Source: Gp6-AA40 sp046732795
GTDB lineage: Bacteria; Acidobacteriota; Vicinamibacteria; Vicinamibacterales; UBA2999
Direction of reading: 5' to 3'
NCBI GenBank assembly: GCA_046732795.1
Contig: JBKPNV010000214.1
Coordinates: 1 to 30,128 of the forward strand
DNA: 30,128 nucleotides
A program made the translations under genes and the position numbers. Below the pieces are notes generated by a model. That model searched no databases. It was not told where the DNA came from and was given only the letters and a program-made list of their open reading frames with translations. Shown here in pieces: positions 7,968 through 15,253 of this stretch (its first letter is position 1; every line of letters begins with the position of its first letter).

Positions 7968-8822
7968 CTACTCGGATTTCTTCTTCAAGTCGCCGTACAG
8001 CAGCTCTTCGGAGAACTCCACGCACTTGTATTCGAGCAACTGCGCGTTGGGCTCCATGCGGCGATACAGCGGCATCCGGATCTGCCACGGCTTCTGGAAC
8101 GTCTTCGGGTCCTCGATCGTGGCTTCGTACTGGATATGGTTATCACCCTGCAGCGTATATCGCTCGGTCACTTTCAAGGCGTCAGAGTGATGATTGCCGG
8201 CGCGGTCGAACCAGGTCTGGTCGTTGTTGCCGGTGACTTCGATCACCAGCGTGTTGCCGTCCCACTTGCCGTTCGACCACCCCATCCAGCTGTCAACCGG
8301 CGCCTCTGAAGGCTTGTCCATGTGGACGATGCGGTTCGAGCTGGCGTACTCGTAGACGAACAGGATGTCTTTCTGCCCCTGAACGATCTGGAAGGGGTAA
8401 GGCATGTAGGTTGATCGCGGGATCCCCGCCATGTAGCACTTGGCCTCGGGATCGGACTTCGGCCAGCCCTTCATGTTCTCTTCCCGCTTCTTCAGACCGG
8501 CAGGGAGATACGGTATCGTCCCGCCGACGACCACGCTCTGACCCGCCGGAATCGCGAACATCGCACCCAGCTGCCAGAACGGCGTGGCCGAGGCCGAATG
8601 ATCCTCGAGGTTCCAGTGAGCCGAGCTGATCGCCTGCCAGACACCGTTGAAGTTCGGATGACCGGCGATCTGTGCGGGACGCGCGGCTGCTCCGCGACCC
8701 TGACCCGCGGCCGGCGCCGCCGGCGCATTTCCACGGCCCTGTTGTGCGGTCGGTGCCACGGTCAGCGAAACTGCCGCCGCTAATGTCATCGCCACCACTG
8801 CGCCTGTGAACCGGTATCGCAT
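7968..8822 (-). CDS. Secreted protein of unknown function, divergent member of the TPWGDPD-type family
   Basis: A 284-residue protein with a signal peptide (about residues 1-26), then a Gly/Ala/Arg-rich linker with QGRGNAP and GQGRGAAARP. The folded part shares the core of the larger paralogues at 17252-20562 and 24576-25616: NFNGVWQ, a Cys near the middle (Cys129), KWDGNTLVIEVTG, VTERYTL, EDPKTFQKPW and a late Cys (Cys267, in EYKCVEF). Unlike the other four, the second Cys is not followed by His, and the TPWGDPD opening is missing. GGAG lies about 10 bases before the ATG. Family function is unknown. The homology call rests on my reading of aligned motifs. Confidence 0.8.
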   Translation of the reverse strand: MRYRFTGAVVAMTLAAAVSLTVAPTAQQGRGNAPAAPAAGQGRGAAARPAQIAGHPNFNGVWQAISSAHWNLEDHSASATPFWQLGAMFAIPAGQSVVVGGTIPYLPAGLKKREENMKGWPKSDPEAKCYMAGIPRSTYMPYPFQIVQGQKDILFVYEYASSNRIVHMDKPSEAPVDSWMGWSNGKWDGNTLVIEVTGNNDQTWFDRAGNHHSDALKVTERYTLQGDNHIQYEATIEDPKTFQKPWQIRMPLYRRMEPNAQLLEYKCVEFSEELLYGDLKKKSE

Positions 8823-8846
8823 CTGCCAGGTCTCCTCTCCTCACGG

Positions 8847-8864
8847 GACGACCGGAAAGTCGTC
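8847..8864. other. Perfect 6-bp inverted repeat upstream of the 8822 start
   Basis: GACGAC and GTCGTC flank a six-base loop, 25 bases before the start codon of the secreted protein gene. It may be a leader hairpin or a regulator site. The remaining space up to 8941 holds a TTGACA-like hexamer overlapping the metE-like stop codon but no convincing -10 box. Confidence 0.3.
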
Positions 8865-8941
8865 AACGCGGGTATTCGCTTGATAAATGCCAGAATCGTG
8901 TCTAACGGTGACGGAGCTTTACCAAAGTCAAAGATGTTCTG

Positions 8942-9997
8942 TCAAGGAACTGCGAGCTCACGTTGCCCGGTCGATATCAACTCGGCTCGAACGATCGCAG
9001 CACCCGCCGCCAGCGCGCGCATTTTACCCCGAGAGGCGTCCCGGCTGCGCGGCACCAACCCACAATCGGTACAGGGAAACAGTCGCTCTGCCGGAACGTG
9101 TTCGAGCGCCCGTCGCAATCGATCCGCCACGACGTCTGCTGTCTCCACCTCTTCGGTTCCAACGTCGATCGCGCCGAACATGATGTCCTTGCCATTCAGT
9201 TCGCGCAAGACCGCCAAATCGACGCCGGACGCCGCGCATTCGACCGACACTTGATTCACGCTGCTCTTGCCTAACAGCGGAAACGTGACGCCGTAATGCC
9301 CCCAGTCCGTGTTCTTCGTCTTCCACGCTAATACGGTCGGAGTGCCGTATCCATAACAGATGTGGACGGCGCGCGTGGCGGAGACGCCAGCCATGCATGC
9401 TTCGAGCGCCTCGATCCCCCAGGCTTCCACGTCTTCGAGAAAAATGTTGAAGCACGGCTCGTCGAACTGGATCACGTCAGCCCCGGCTGCCGAAAGCTCA
9501 CGCGCCTCGGCATTCAGAATGGCCGCGAATTTCATCGCCAGCGTTTTGCGGTCGGTGCCGTAGTACTCATCCGCCACGCTGTCGGCGATGGTCATCGGTC
9601 CGGGCATGGTCACTTTCAGACGTTGCCCCGTAGCGCTGCGTGCGAACTGACATGCGTGAAGGAGCACTGGCGCTTTGCGCTGCACCGGCCCCACGATCCG
9701 CGCCACCTCGGTTGTTTCCGCATACCGGCCGCCGCGCGAGCGCGCTTTGCCGAGATTCTCGGTGTCGATGCCGGTCAGCCCGTCCAGAAATCCCCAGATA
9801 TAGTGCCGGCGGCGCACCTCGCCGTCTGTCACGATCGTCAGCCCGGCCTCTTCCTGCTCGACCAGTGCCAGGCGCACCGCGTCATCCTGGGCCTCGAGAA
9901 GCTCCGGTCCGGCTAGGCGCCACGGCGCCCGCAGCATGTTGGGCGCAGCCAGCCACGACGGTTTCGGCAGGCTGCCGACGATCGAGGGTTCAAGCAT
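8942..9997 (-). CDS. Core-type cobalamin-independent methionine synthase (MetE C-terminal domain family)
   Basis: A 351-residue cytoplasmic protein corresponding only to the catalytic C-terminal barrel of MetE (full MetE is about 750 residues). The zinc ligands are all present in the expected order: His212 and Cys214 (HICYG), Glu253 (SVECA) and Cys312 (CTDCG). A QFDEP motif lies at 177-181. The reaction would be methyl transfer to homocysteine or another thiol. Since the N-terminal folate-binding half is absent, the methyl donor is uncertain; published work on core-MetE proteins points to methylcobalamin. The ATG at 9997 has only a weak ribosome site. It is isolated between a heptamer repeat upstream and a secreted-protein gene downstream. 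Confidence 0.88.
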   Translation of the reverse strand: MLEPSIVGSLPKPSWLAAPNMLRAPWRLAGPELLEAQDDAVRLALVEQEEAGLTIVTDGEVRRRHYIWGFLDGLTGIDTENLGKARSRGGRYAETTEVARIVGPVQRKAPVLLHACQFARSATGQRLKVTMPGPMTIADSVADEYYGTDRKTLAMKFAAILNAEARELSAAGADVIQFDEPCFNIFLEDVEAWGIEALEACMAGVSATRAVHICYGYGTPTVLAWKTKNTDWGHYGVTFPLLGKSSVNQVSVECAASGVDLAVLRELNGKDIMFGAIDVGTEEVETADVVADRLRRALEHVPAERLFPCTDCGLVPRSRDASRGKMRALAAGAAIVRAELISTGQRELAVP

Positions 9998-10013
9998 CCA
10001 GAACTAATTCTAT

Positions 10014-10048
10014 CGGGACTCGGGGCTCGGGACTCGGGGCTCGGGGCT
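10014..10048. repeat. Heptamer tandem repeat, CGGG(A/G)CT x5
   Basis: Five consecutive 7-base units alternate between CGGGACT and CGGGGCT, followed by a decayed unit (CGATTCG). The array fills most of the 65-base gap between the MoaD/ThiS-like gene and the methionine synthase gene. It is a short tandem repeat of the STRR type, and its copy number may vary between strains. Confidence 0.85.
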
Positions 10049-10062
10049 CGATTCGGATTCAG

Positions 10063-10359
10063 CTAGCCACCCGCGATGGCGCCCACAACCATAAAGGGCT
10101 CTTTGCCGTTCACAACCGCCTCGGGCAGAGGGGCATCTGGTGACTCGTGAGACAGATCCTCTTCGCACGCGAAGAAGCGCAGGAAGGGGCGGCGCTTTGC
10201 CGTGTCGTGATCTCGAATCGTTCCGCGTAGTACTGGATAGGCCTCTTCGAGCGCGTCGAGGACACTGCGCTGCGTCACCTGACCCGCAACAGCGAGCATG
10301 ACCTCGCTGTCCACGCGGGCCAGGTTCCTGAGGTGCCACGGAAGCGTGACGCGAATCAT
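10063..10359 (-). CDS. MoaD/ThiS family sulfur-carrier or ubiquitin-like protein
   Basis: A 98-residue protein with the beta-grasp pattern of MoaD/ThiS: an N-terminal strand MIRVTLPWHL, a central helix VLDALEEAYPVL, VVNGKEPF near the end, and a C-terminal Gly-Gly (GAIAGG). The diglycine tail is the residue pair activated by an E1-like enzyme in this family, for thiocarboxylate formation or conjugation. No ThiF/MoeB, MoaE or thiamin gene is nearby. Its ATG overlaps the stop of the propeller gene by four bases, so the two proteins are likely made together. A molybdopterin role is possible but the context does not support it directly. Confidence 0.82.
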   Translation of the reverse strand: MIRVTLPWHLRNLARVDSEVMLAVAGQVTQRSVLDALEEAYPVLRGTIRDHDTAKRRPFLRFFACEEDLSHESPDAPLPEAVVNGKEPFMVVGAIAGG

Positions 10360-11471
10360 CGGAGGGTCTGGACCTCGACCGACAACACGGCCGGAAGATC
10401 GCGCACGATCGCGGACCAGTGGTCACCGCCGTCTGTTGATGCGTACACCTGCCCACCGGTCGTGCCGAAATACACGCCGCACGAGTCCATCGAGTCGATG
10501 GCCATCGCGTCGCGCAATACGTTCACGTAGCAATCCTGTTGTGGCAGCCCGTTCGTGAGCGCCTCCCACTCGTTTCCTCCTGAACGGCTCCTGTAGACGC
10601 GCAGCTTGCCGTCGGGTGGGAAATGTTCCGAGTCGCTCTTAATCGGAACGACGAAAATCGTTTCCGGCTCGTGCGCGTGCACGTCGATGACGAATCCGAA
10701 GTCAGTCGGCAGATTGCCACTCACCTCCTGCCACGATTCTCCAGCGTTGTCAGTTCGCATCACGTCCCAATGCTTCTGCATGTACAACGTCTCAGGACGC
10801 GACTTGTGCATCGCTATCCGGTGAACGCAGTGACCGACCTCCGCCTTCGGGTCTGGGATGTATTGCGAGTGGAGCCCCTGATTGATCGGCTTCCAGCTGT
10901 CGCCTCCATCGTCGGTGCGGAACGCGCCGGCCGCCGAAATCGCGATGAACATTCGTTGCGCATTGGATGGATCGAGCAGGATCGTATGCAACCCCAATCC
11001 GCCGGCACCAGGCGACCACGTCGCGCCCGAGCCGTGGCCGCGCAACGCTGGAAGCTCTGCCCAGTTCTGCCCGCCGTCGATCGTCTGGAACATCGCCGCA
11101 TCCTCGACCCCGGCATACACATGATCGGGATTCGTCAGTGACGGCTCGAGATGCCAGACGCGCTTGAATTCCCATGGATGCGGTGTCCCGTCGTACCACT
11201 GATGAGTGCCCGGCACTCCGTCATACGTGAACTTGTTTCCGACCGGTTCCCAGGTCTTGCCCCCGTCATTCGAACGCTGAATGAGCTGTCCGAACCAGCC
11301 GCTGCTCTGGGACGCATATAGCCGATTCGGATCGGCGGGCGACCCTTTCAGGTGATAGATCTCCCACCCGCCAAAGTGCGGGCCGTTCACCTGCCACCTC
11401 TCGCGTTTCCCGTCTGATTCCAGCGTGAACGCGCCTTTGCGCGTCCCGACCAGCACTCTCACTCCACTCAT
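10356..11471 (-). CDS. BNR/Asp-box beta-propeller protein (sialidase-like fold), cytoplasmic
   Basis: A 371-residue protein with repeated Asp-box motifs typical of BNR repeats: SNDGGKTWEPV, TIDGGQNWAEL, TDDGGDSWKPI, TDNAGESWQEV and STDGGDHWSAI. These predict a six- or seven-bladed propeller. There is no signal peptide, so it should act in the cytoplasm. Sialidase activity is not implied: I see no arginine triad signature. AGGAG lies 7 bases before the ATG at 11471, next to a long inverted repeat. Its stop overlaps the start of the MoaD/ThiS-like gene, a close two-gene unit. Function is unknown; a protein-interaction platform linked to the small carrier is plausible. Confidence 0.85.
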   Translation of the reverse strand: MSGVRVLVGTRKGAFTLESDGKRERWQVNGPHFGGWEIYHLKGSPADPNRLYASQSSGWFGQLIQRSNDGGKTWEPVGNKFTYDGVPGTHQWYDGTPHPWEFKRVWHLEPSLTNPDHVYAGVEDAAMFQTIDGGQNWAELPALRGHGSGATWSPGAGGLGLHTILLDPSNAQRMFIAISAAGAFRTDDGGDSWKPINQGLHSQYIPDPKAEVGHCVHRIAMHKSRPETLYMQKHWDVMRTDNAGESWQEVSGNLPTDFGFVIDVHAHEPETIFVVPIKSDSEHFPPDGKLRVYRSRSGGNEWEALTNGLPQQDCYVNVLRDAMAIDSMDSCGVYFGTTGGQVYASTDGGDHWSAIVRDLPAVLSVEVQTLR

Positions 11472-11486
11472 GCGTGATCTCCTCTT

Positions 11487-11541
11487 AAGACACCGGTGTG
11501 ACTTCCGTTCGATTGGACGGGGAAATTACACCGGGTGTCTT
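11487..11541. repeat. Long inverted repeat upstream of the propeller gene
   Basis: AAGACACCGGTGT (11487-11499) and ACACCGGGTGTCTT (11528-11541) pair as 13 bp with one bulged G around a 28-base loop. Each arm is itself nearly palindromic (ACACCGGTGT). On the minus strand it lies between the ABC exporter stop and the propeller ribosome site. It may be an operator with two half-sites, a terminator without a clear T-run, or a decayed mobile palindrome. Confidence 0.65.
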
Positions 11542-11577
11542 CTTAGACGCTCTGGCGCGAACAAAATCATCGGTCTG

Positions 11578-13554
11578 CTATATCGTCGTTTGGACGGGCT
11601 CGAAATCGACACTCGGCTGCTCGCCGTGCGACTCCATTTGCCGGCGGACCATGTCGTAATACGTGCCTCGTGCGCTCATCAGGTCTTTGTGCGTACCGCG
11701 CTCGACGATGCGCCCCTCCTCCATCAGCAGGATAAGGTCCGCGCGTCGGATGGTCGACAACCGGTGCGCGATCACGAACGTCGTCCGGTCGGCCAGCAGC
11801 GTGGCCATCGATGCCTGAATGAGTTGCTCGCTCTCGGTGTCGAGGTTGCTGGTCGCCTCGTCGAGGATCAGTATCTGCGGCGAGGCCAGAATCGCTCGAG
11901 CGATGGCGAGACGTTGTTGCTGTCCTCCCGACAGCTTCACACCGCGCTCACCGACGAACGTGTTGTATTGATCCGGCAGCCGCACAATGAACTCGTGCGC
12001 GTTGGCGCGCCTGGCCGCATCCTCGATCGCGGCATCGGTGGCGTCGCGGCGGCCATACGCGATGTTGTCGCGCACCGACCCGTCGAACAGGAAAACGTCC
12101 TGCTGAACGATGGCCAGCAACCCTCGATACGTGCGCAAACGGAAATCCCGGATGTCGGTTCCGTTCAGGACGATGCGGCCCCGGGTCGGATCGTGGAAAC
12201 GGGCCACCAGATCTGTGACCGTCGTCTTTCCCGCGCCACTCCGCCCCACGAGCGCAACGACCGATCCACCCGGAACGACGACGCTGAAATCGCGAACGAC
12301 TGGCCGTCCTTCCTGGTATTGGAACTCCACATCCTCGAATCGAATTTCGCGGACCTCTGACGGCGCATCGCGCGCGTCCGGCCGATCGGGCTTGTCCCGG
12401 TCCATCGCGAGCACTTGAAAGACGCGCTCCATCGCGGCCAACGAGCGCTGCAACTCCGAGAACGAGTTGACGATGTTCCACACCGGGTTCAGCAGGAGGA
12501 ACGTGTACCACTGAAAAGCCATGATGTCGCCGATCGAGGCTCGCCCGACGGCGTTGAGGTATCCACCGTACCAGACGATCACCACGTTTATGGCGCCAAG
12601 CAGCAGCCCCCACGACATCCAGATCGCCATCTCGCGGCGCGAGGCGAACATTTCCTTTCGCAGGACGGTGTGCCGCCCGTGCATGTATTCGATCAGCTCG
12701 CGCTTCTCGCGCCCGAAGGCTCGTACGACCCGAATGCCCGAGAACGTCTCGCCGACACGGCCGTCGATCTCCTCGGCGTCTTTGCGCAGGGAGCGATAAA
12801 TCGGCCGGACGCGTCGAGCCGAGGCGAAACTCACGAGCACGATGCCCGGAATGATGGCGAGCGCCGTCAACGCAAGCCGCCAGTTCAGCGTCATCAGCAC
12901 GATGACAGCGATAATCAGCCGCACCACCGAAATCGATGGCGACACCACGGCCAGCTGCAGCAGCCCCGTCGTCGTATCGACGTCGCCGGTGATGCGCGAC
13001 AAGATGCCGCCGGTCTTCATGTCCCACAAGTACGGCAACGGGAGGTGAAGGAGGCGATCGAACAGCGACCGTCGCAGCGTCAGCATGACGCGCGTGTTCA
13101 GCAGGCGCTGCCGATAGTCCTTCATCACGCTCACGAGCTGCGTGAGGACCACGACAACGACGAACAGCGAGCCCGCCAGGTGCAGCCGCCGGATGCGGTC
13201 GGCTGTGTTCAGGTCCATGTTCAGGAGGACGCGGTCGATGATGAAACGCATGAAGAGCGGTTCGACCATCTGCAGACCGGCGCCGGCGAGCGCCAGGGCA
13301 AACACGATCGCCACGCCGATGCGATGCGGCCACAGCCAGCGTAGATACTCTCGCAGGTACTGACGCCGCTGCCCGCCGAGCCAGGCCGCGGGCTTCCACG
13401 AGCGGGCGGCCTCGATGCTCTGCTGCGACGCGTCGGACGGTGTCAGCCGTGTCTGACTGTCAACCTGATCGTCGAGACCCGCCTGCTTGTAGTCTTCCAG
13501 GAAGCGCAAATGGCGCTGGCGTGACGTTCGGGCTCGTCCGTCCTTGGCGCTCAT
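11578..13554 (-). CDS. ABC exporter, MsbA/MDR-like half-transporter (membrane plus ATPase domains fused)
   Basis: A 658-residue homodimer-type exporter in the inner membrane. After a 75-residue polar N-terminal extension, six membrane helices span about residues 75-360. The ATPase domain follows, with Walker A GRSGAGKT (437-444), the Q-loop near VQQDVFLFDGSVRDNI, the signature LSGGQQQR (about 539-546), Walker B ILILDEAT (about 557-564) and the H-loop in VIAHRLSTIRRAD. The substrate cannot be read; lipids, peptides or drugs are common for this class. The ATG at 13554 is chosen because upstream codons would overlap the repeat and the divergent gene. No periplasmic adaptor is encoded nearby. Confidence 0.93.
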   Translation of the reverse strand: MSAKDGRARTSRQRHLRFLEDYKQAGLDDQVDSQTRLTPSDASQQSIEAARSWKPAAWLGGQRRQYLREYLRWLWPHRIGVAIVFALALAGAGLQMVEPLFMRFIIDRVLLNMDLNTADRIRRLHLAGSLFVVVVVLTQLVSVMKDYRQRLLNTRVMLTLRRSLFDRLLHLPLPYLWDMKTGGILSRITGDVDTTTGLLQLAVVSPSISVVRLIIAVIVLMTLNWRLALTALAIIPGIVLVSFASARRVRPIYRSLRKDAEEIDGRVGETFSGIRVVRAFGREKRELIEYMHGRHTVLRKEMFASRREMAIWMSWGLLLGAINVVIVWYGGYLNAVGRASIGDIMAFQWYTFLLLNPVWNIVNSFSELQRSLAAMERVFQVLAMDRDKPDRPDARDAPSEVREIRFEDVEFQYQEGRPVVRDFSVVVPGGSVVALVGRSGAGKTTVTDLVARFHDPTRGRIVLNGTDIRDFRLRTYRGLLAIVQQDVFLFDGSVRDNIAYGRRDATDAAIEDAARRANAHEFIVRLPDQYNTFVGERGVKLSGGQQQRLAIARAILASPQILILDEATSNLDTESEQLIQASMATLLADRTTFVIAHRLSTIRRADLILLMEEGRIVERGTHKDLMSARGTYYDMVRRQMESHGEQPSVDFEPVQTTI

Positions 13555-13576
13555 GACCTGCAAGTCAGAATAGCGT

Positions 13577-13631
13577 AAAGGTGCACGGTGCGTGGGTGCG
13601 AAGGTGCCGCGGTCCGAAGGTCTGGAACCTT
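13577..13631 (+). repeat. Octamer repeat array (GAAGGTGC-type) capped by a hairpin
   Basis: Degenerate 7-8 base units read in series: AAAGGTGC, ACGGTGC, GTGGGTGC, GAAGGTGC, CGCGGTCC, GAAGGTCT. The array ends in a hairpin AAGGT-CTGGA-ACCTT (13617-13631) that directly abuts the GGAGG ribosome site of the next gene. A second array of the same design lies at 24487-24567. It occupies most of the short divergent gap between the ABC exporter and the small secreted protein gene. Confidence 0.7.
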
Positions 13632-13644
13632 GGAGGATGTAAGA

Positions 13645-14157
13645 ATGAATGCAATGCCTCGCGGGGGTCGCTGTGGAATCGCCGTCATGGTCCTCGCCAC
13701 CACGATAGGGCTGGCGAGTACAGCCGACGCGCAGGCGCCGATCGACGTCTACGATCTCGCCGATTATCGACTCACCGCTCCGGTTTTCGAGCAGTTCGTG
13801 CAGGCGAGCGGTCGCATCGCTGAGGTCACGCGCAGCGACGTCGCCTTCAACTTCGCGCCGCTCTTCACGAAGGACATTGCCCTGGATGGTGACGTTGTCG
13901 CGATGGCCACCGCTCTTACGGCCCGGCTCGAGAACCACACCGGGCTCGCCGCCGCGCTCGAATCAGCCAAGCTCACGGCTCGTGAGTACTCCAAGTTCGC
14001 GATCGCGCTCGTGGCCGCACACCTGGCGCACGGGTTCATAAAGGCGGGCGTGTTGCAGCGAGTGCCCGAGGGAGCGCCGGCCAACAACGTGGAGTTTGTG
14101 AAGACGCATGAAACGGAGATCAACGACGTGCTCGCCGAACTCGGAATCCGGGACTAG
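13645..14157 (+). CDS. Small secreted protein of unknown function
   Basis: A 170-residue protein with a signal peptide (about residues 1-31, ending TADAQA). The mature part starts PIDVYDLADYRLTAPVFEQF and looks mostly alpha-helical, with two helical stretches LTARLENHTGLAAALESAKL and AREYSKFAIALVAAHLAHGF and a C-terminal acidic helix. I recognise no family or catalytic motif. GGAGG at 13632-13636 lies 8 bases before the ATG, which fixes this start over an in-frame ATG at 13588 in the repeat array. It is transcribed away from the ABC exporter and converges with the acuI-like gene, 10 bases from its stop. Confidence 0.8.
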   Translation: MNAMPRGGRCGIAVMVLATTIGLASTADAQAPIDVYDLADYRLTAPVFEQFVQASGRIAEVTRSDVAFNFAPLFTKDIALDGDVVAMATALTARLENHTGLAAALESAKLTAREYSKFAIALVAAHLAHGFIKAGVLQRVPEGAPANNVEFVKTHETEINDVLAELGIRD

Positions 14158-14167
14158 CAATTCGATT

Positions 14168-15157
14168 TCACGATCTCAGGTTGACGACGAACCGGCCACG
14201 GGCCTTGCCAGCCAGCAGCGTCGCGAAGGCGTCGTGAAGACCATCGAGCGGGATCTCCCGGGCGACCGTTTGAAGCGTCTCTGGCTTCATGTCGGTCGCA
14301 AGGCGCCGCCAGACCTCGGTCCTGATCTCCATCGGACAACCCACTGAATCGATTCCAATCAGCGAAATACCTCGAAGGATGAACGGCATGACAGTCGTGT
14401 GCAGCTCCACACCGCCGGTGAGCCCGGTGCTCGCGATGCCGCCCCAGTGGTCGGTGGTCCGGGTCAGCCACGCGAGCATGTCACCACCAACGGCGTCGAC
14501 GGCCGCTGCCCACCGCGCTTTTTCGAGTGGCCGCGTTCCCAATTCGAGCGTCGCGCGCGACAACACGTCTCGCGCGCCTAACTGCCGCAGGTACTCCCGC
14601 GCATCGTCCTTGCCCGTGATGGCCGTGACGTCATATCCAAGCCGGGACAGCGCCGCGATCGCGATGCTGCCGACTCCTCCGGTCGATCCGGTGACGACGA
14701 CTTTGCCGCTGGACGGGCGCAAGCCATTCTGTTCGAGGCGCAGTACGGACAGTCCAGCGGTGAATCCCGCGGTGCCGAGCGCCATCACCTCGAAAAGGGT
14801 CAAACCACTCGGCACCGGAACAACCCAGTCTGCCGGCACACGAACATACCCTGCGTATCCACCGTCTTGTGACACCCCGAGGTCGTAGCCCGTGACGAGA
14901 ACCTCGTCGCCTTCCCGAACGCGCGAATCACTGCTCGACGCGACGATGCCAGCGACGTCGATACCGCCGATCAACGGCAAGCGGCGAAGAATCTTCCCGG
15001 CCCCCATGCCGGCGAGCGCGTCCTTATAGTTCACGCTCGAGTAGCGCGCTTCGATGACGATATCGCCGGGTGTCAATTCGTCGAGGGTCGCATTCACGAT
15101 CGAGCCGTGAATCTTTCCCTCGTCGTCGAAGATGCGAAAGGCTTTGAAAGTAGACAT
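14168..15157 (-). CDS. acuI: Acryloyl-CoA reductase-like MDR oxidoreductase (AcuI/YhdH type)
   Basis: A 329-residue cytoplasmic enzyme of the zinc-independent MDR superfamily, YhdH/AcuI subgroup, expected to reduce acryloyl-CoA to propionyl-CoA with NADPH. Evidence: SSVNYKDALAGMGAGKI near residue 41, GIDVAGIV at 65-72, the nucleotide-binding loop GSTGGVGS (157-164), and SVGCPMEIRTEVWRRLA, which I associate with this subgroup. Length matches the family (about 325-330). It is divergent from the acyl-CoA synthetase across 96 bases, suggesting shared control and a link to propionate, acrylate or 3-hydroxypropionate metabolism. The exact substrate is inferred from family. Confidence 0.88.
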   Translation of the reverse strand: MSTFKAFRIFDDEGKIHGSIVNATLDELTPGDIVIEARYSSVNYKDALAGMGAGKILRRLPLIGGIDVAGIVASSSDSRVREGDEVLVTGYDLGVSQDGGYAGYVRVPADWVVPVPSGLTLFEVMALGTAGFTAGLSVLRLEQNGLRPSSGKVVVTGSTGGVGSIAIAALSRLGYDVTAITGKDDAREYLRQLGARDVLSRATLELGTRPLEKARWAAAVDAVGGDMLAWLTRTTDHWGGIASTGLTGGVELHTTVMPFILRGISLIGIDSVGCPMEIRTEVWRRLATDMKPETLQTVAREIPLDGLHDAFATLLAGKARGRFVVNLRS

Positions 15158-15200
15158 TCGTTTGACAGTCGCGGCGATGAGGCGGAACGCCAGAGTCTAC

Positions 15201-15228
15201 TTCACGCATGTCTCGACCGCGGTATCAT
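15201..15228 (+). promoter_or_regulatory. Weak candidate promoter for the acyl-CoA synthetase gene
   Basis: TTCACG at 15201-15206 and TATCAT at 15223-15228 are separated by 16 bases, about 25 bases before the GTG start. The match to a sigma-70 promoter is modest. A TTGACA at 15162-15167 lacks a partner -10 at normal spacing. Confidence 0.3.
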
Positions 15229-15253
15229 TCGTGCCGTATCGAGGGAGACGCGT

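Noticed and set aside
10014..10048. CRISPR-like array
   Set aside because: Units are 7 bases with no spacers, and there are no cas genes.
10356..11471. True sialidase
   Set aside because: Asp-box repeats occur in many propellers; there is no signal peptide and no visible arginine triad or FRIP-type motif.
13555..13938. N-terminal extension of 128 codons for the ABC exporter
   Set aside because: It would overlap the divergent small secreted gene and the octamer array; the extension has no family resemblance and the ATG at 13554 gives a normal exporter.
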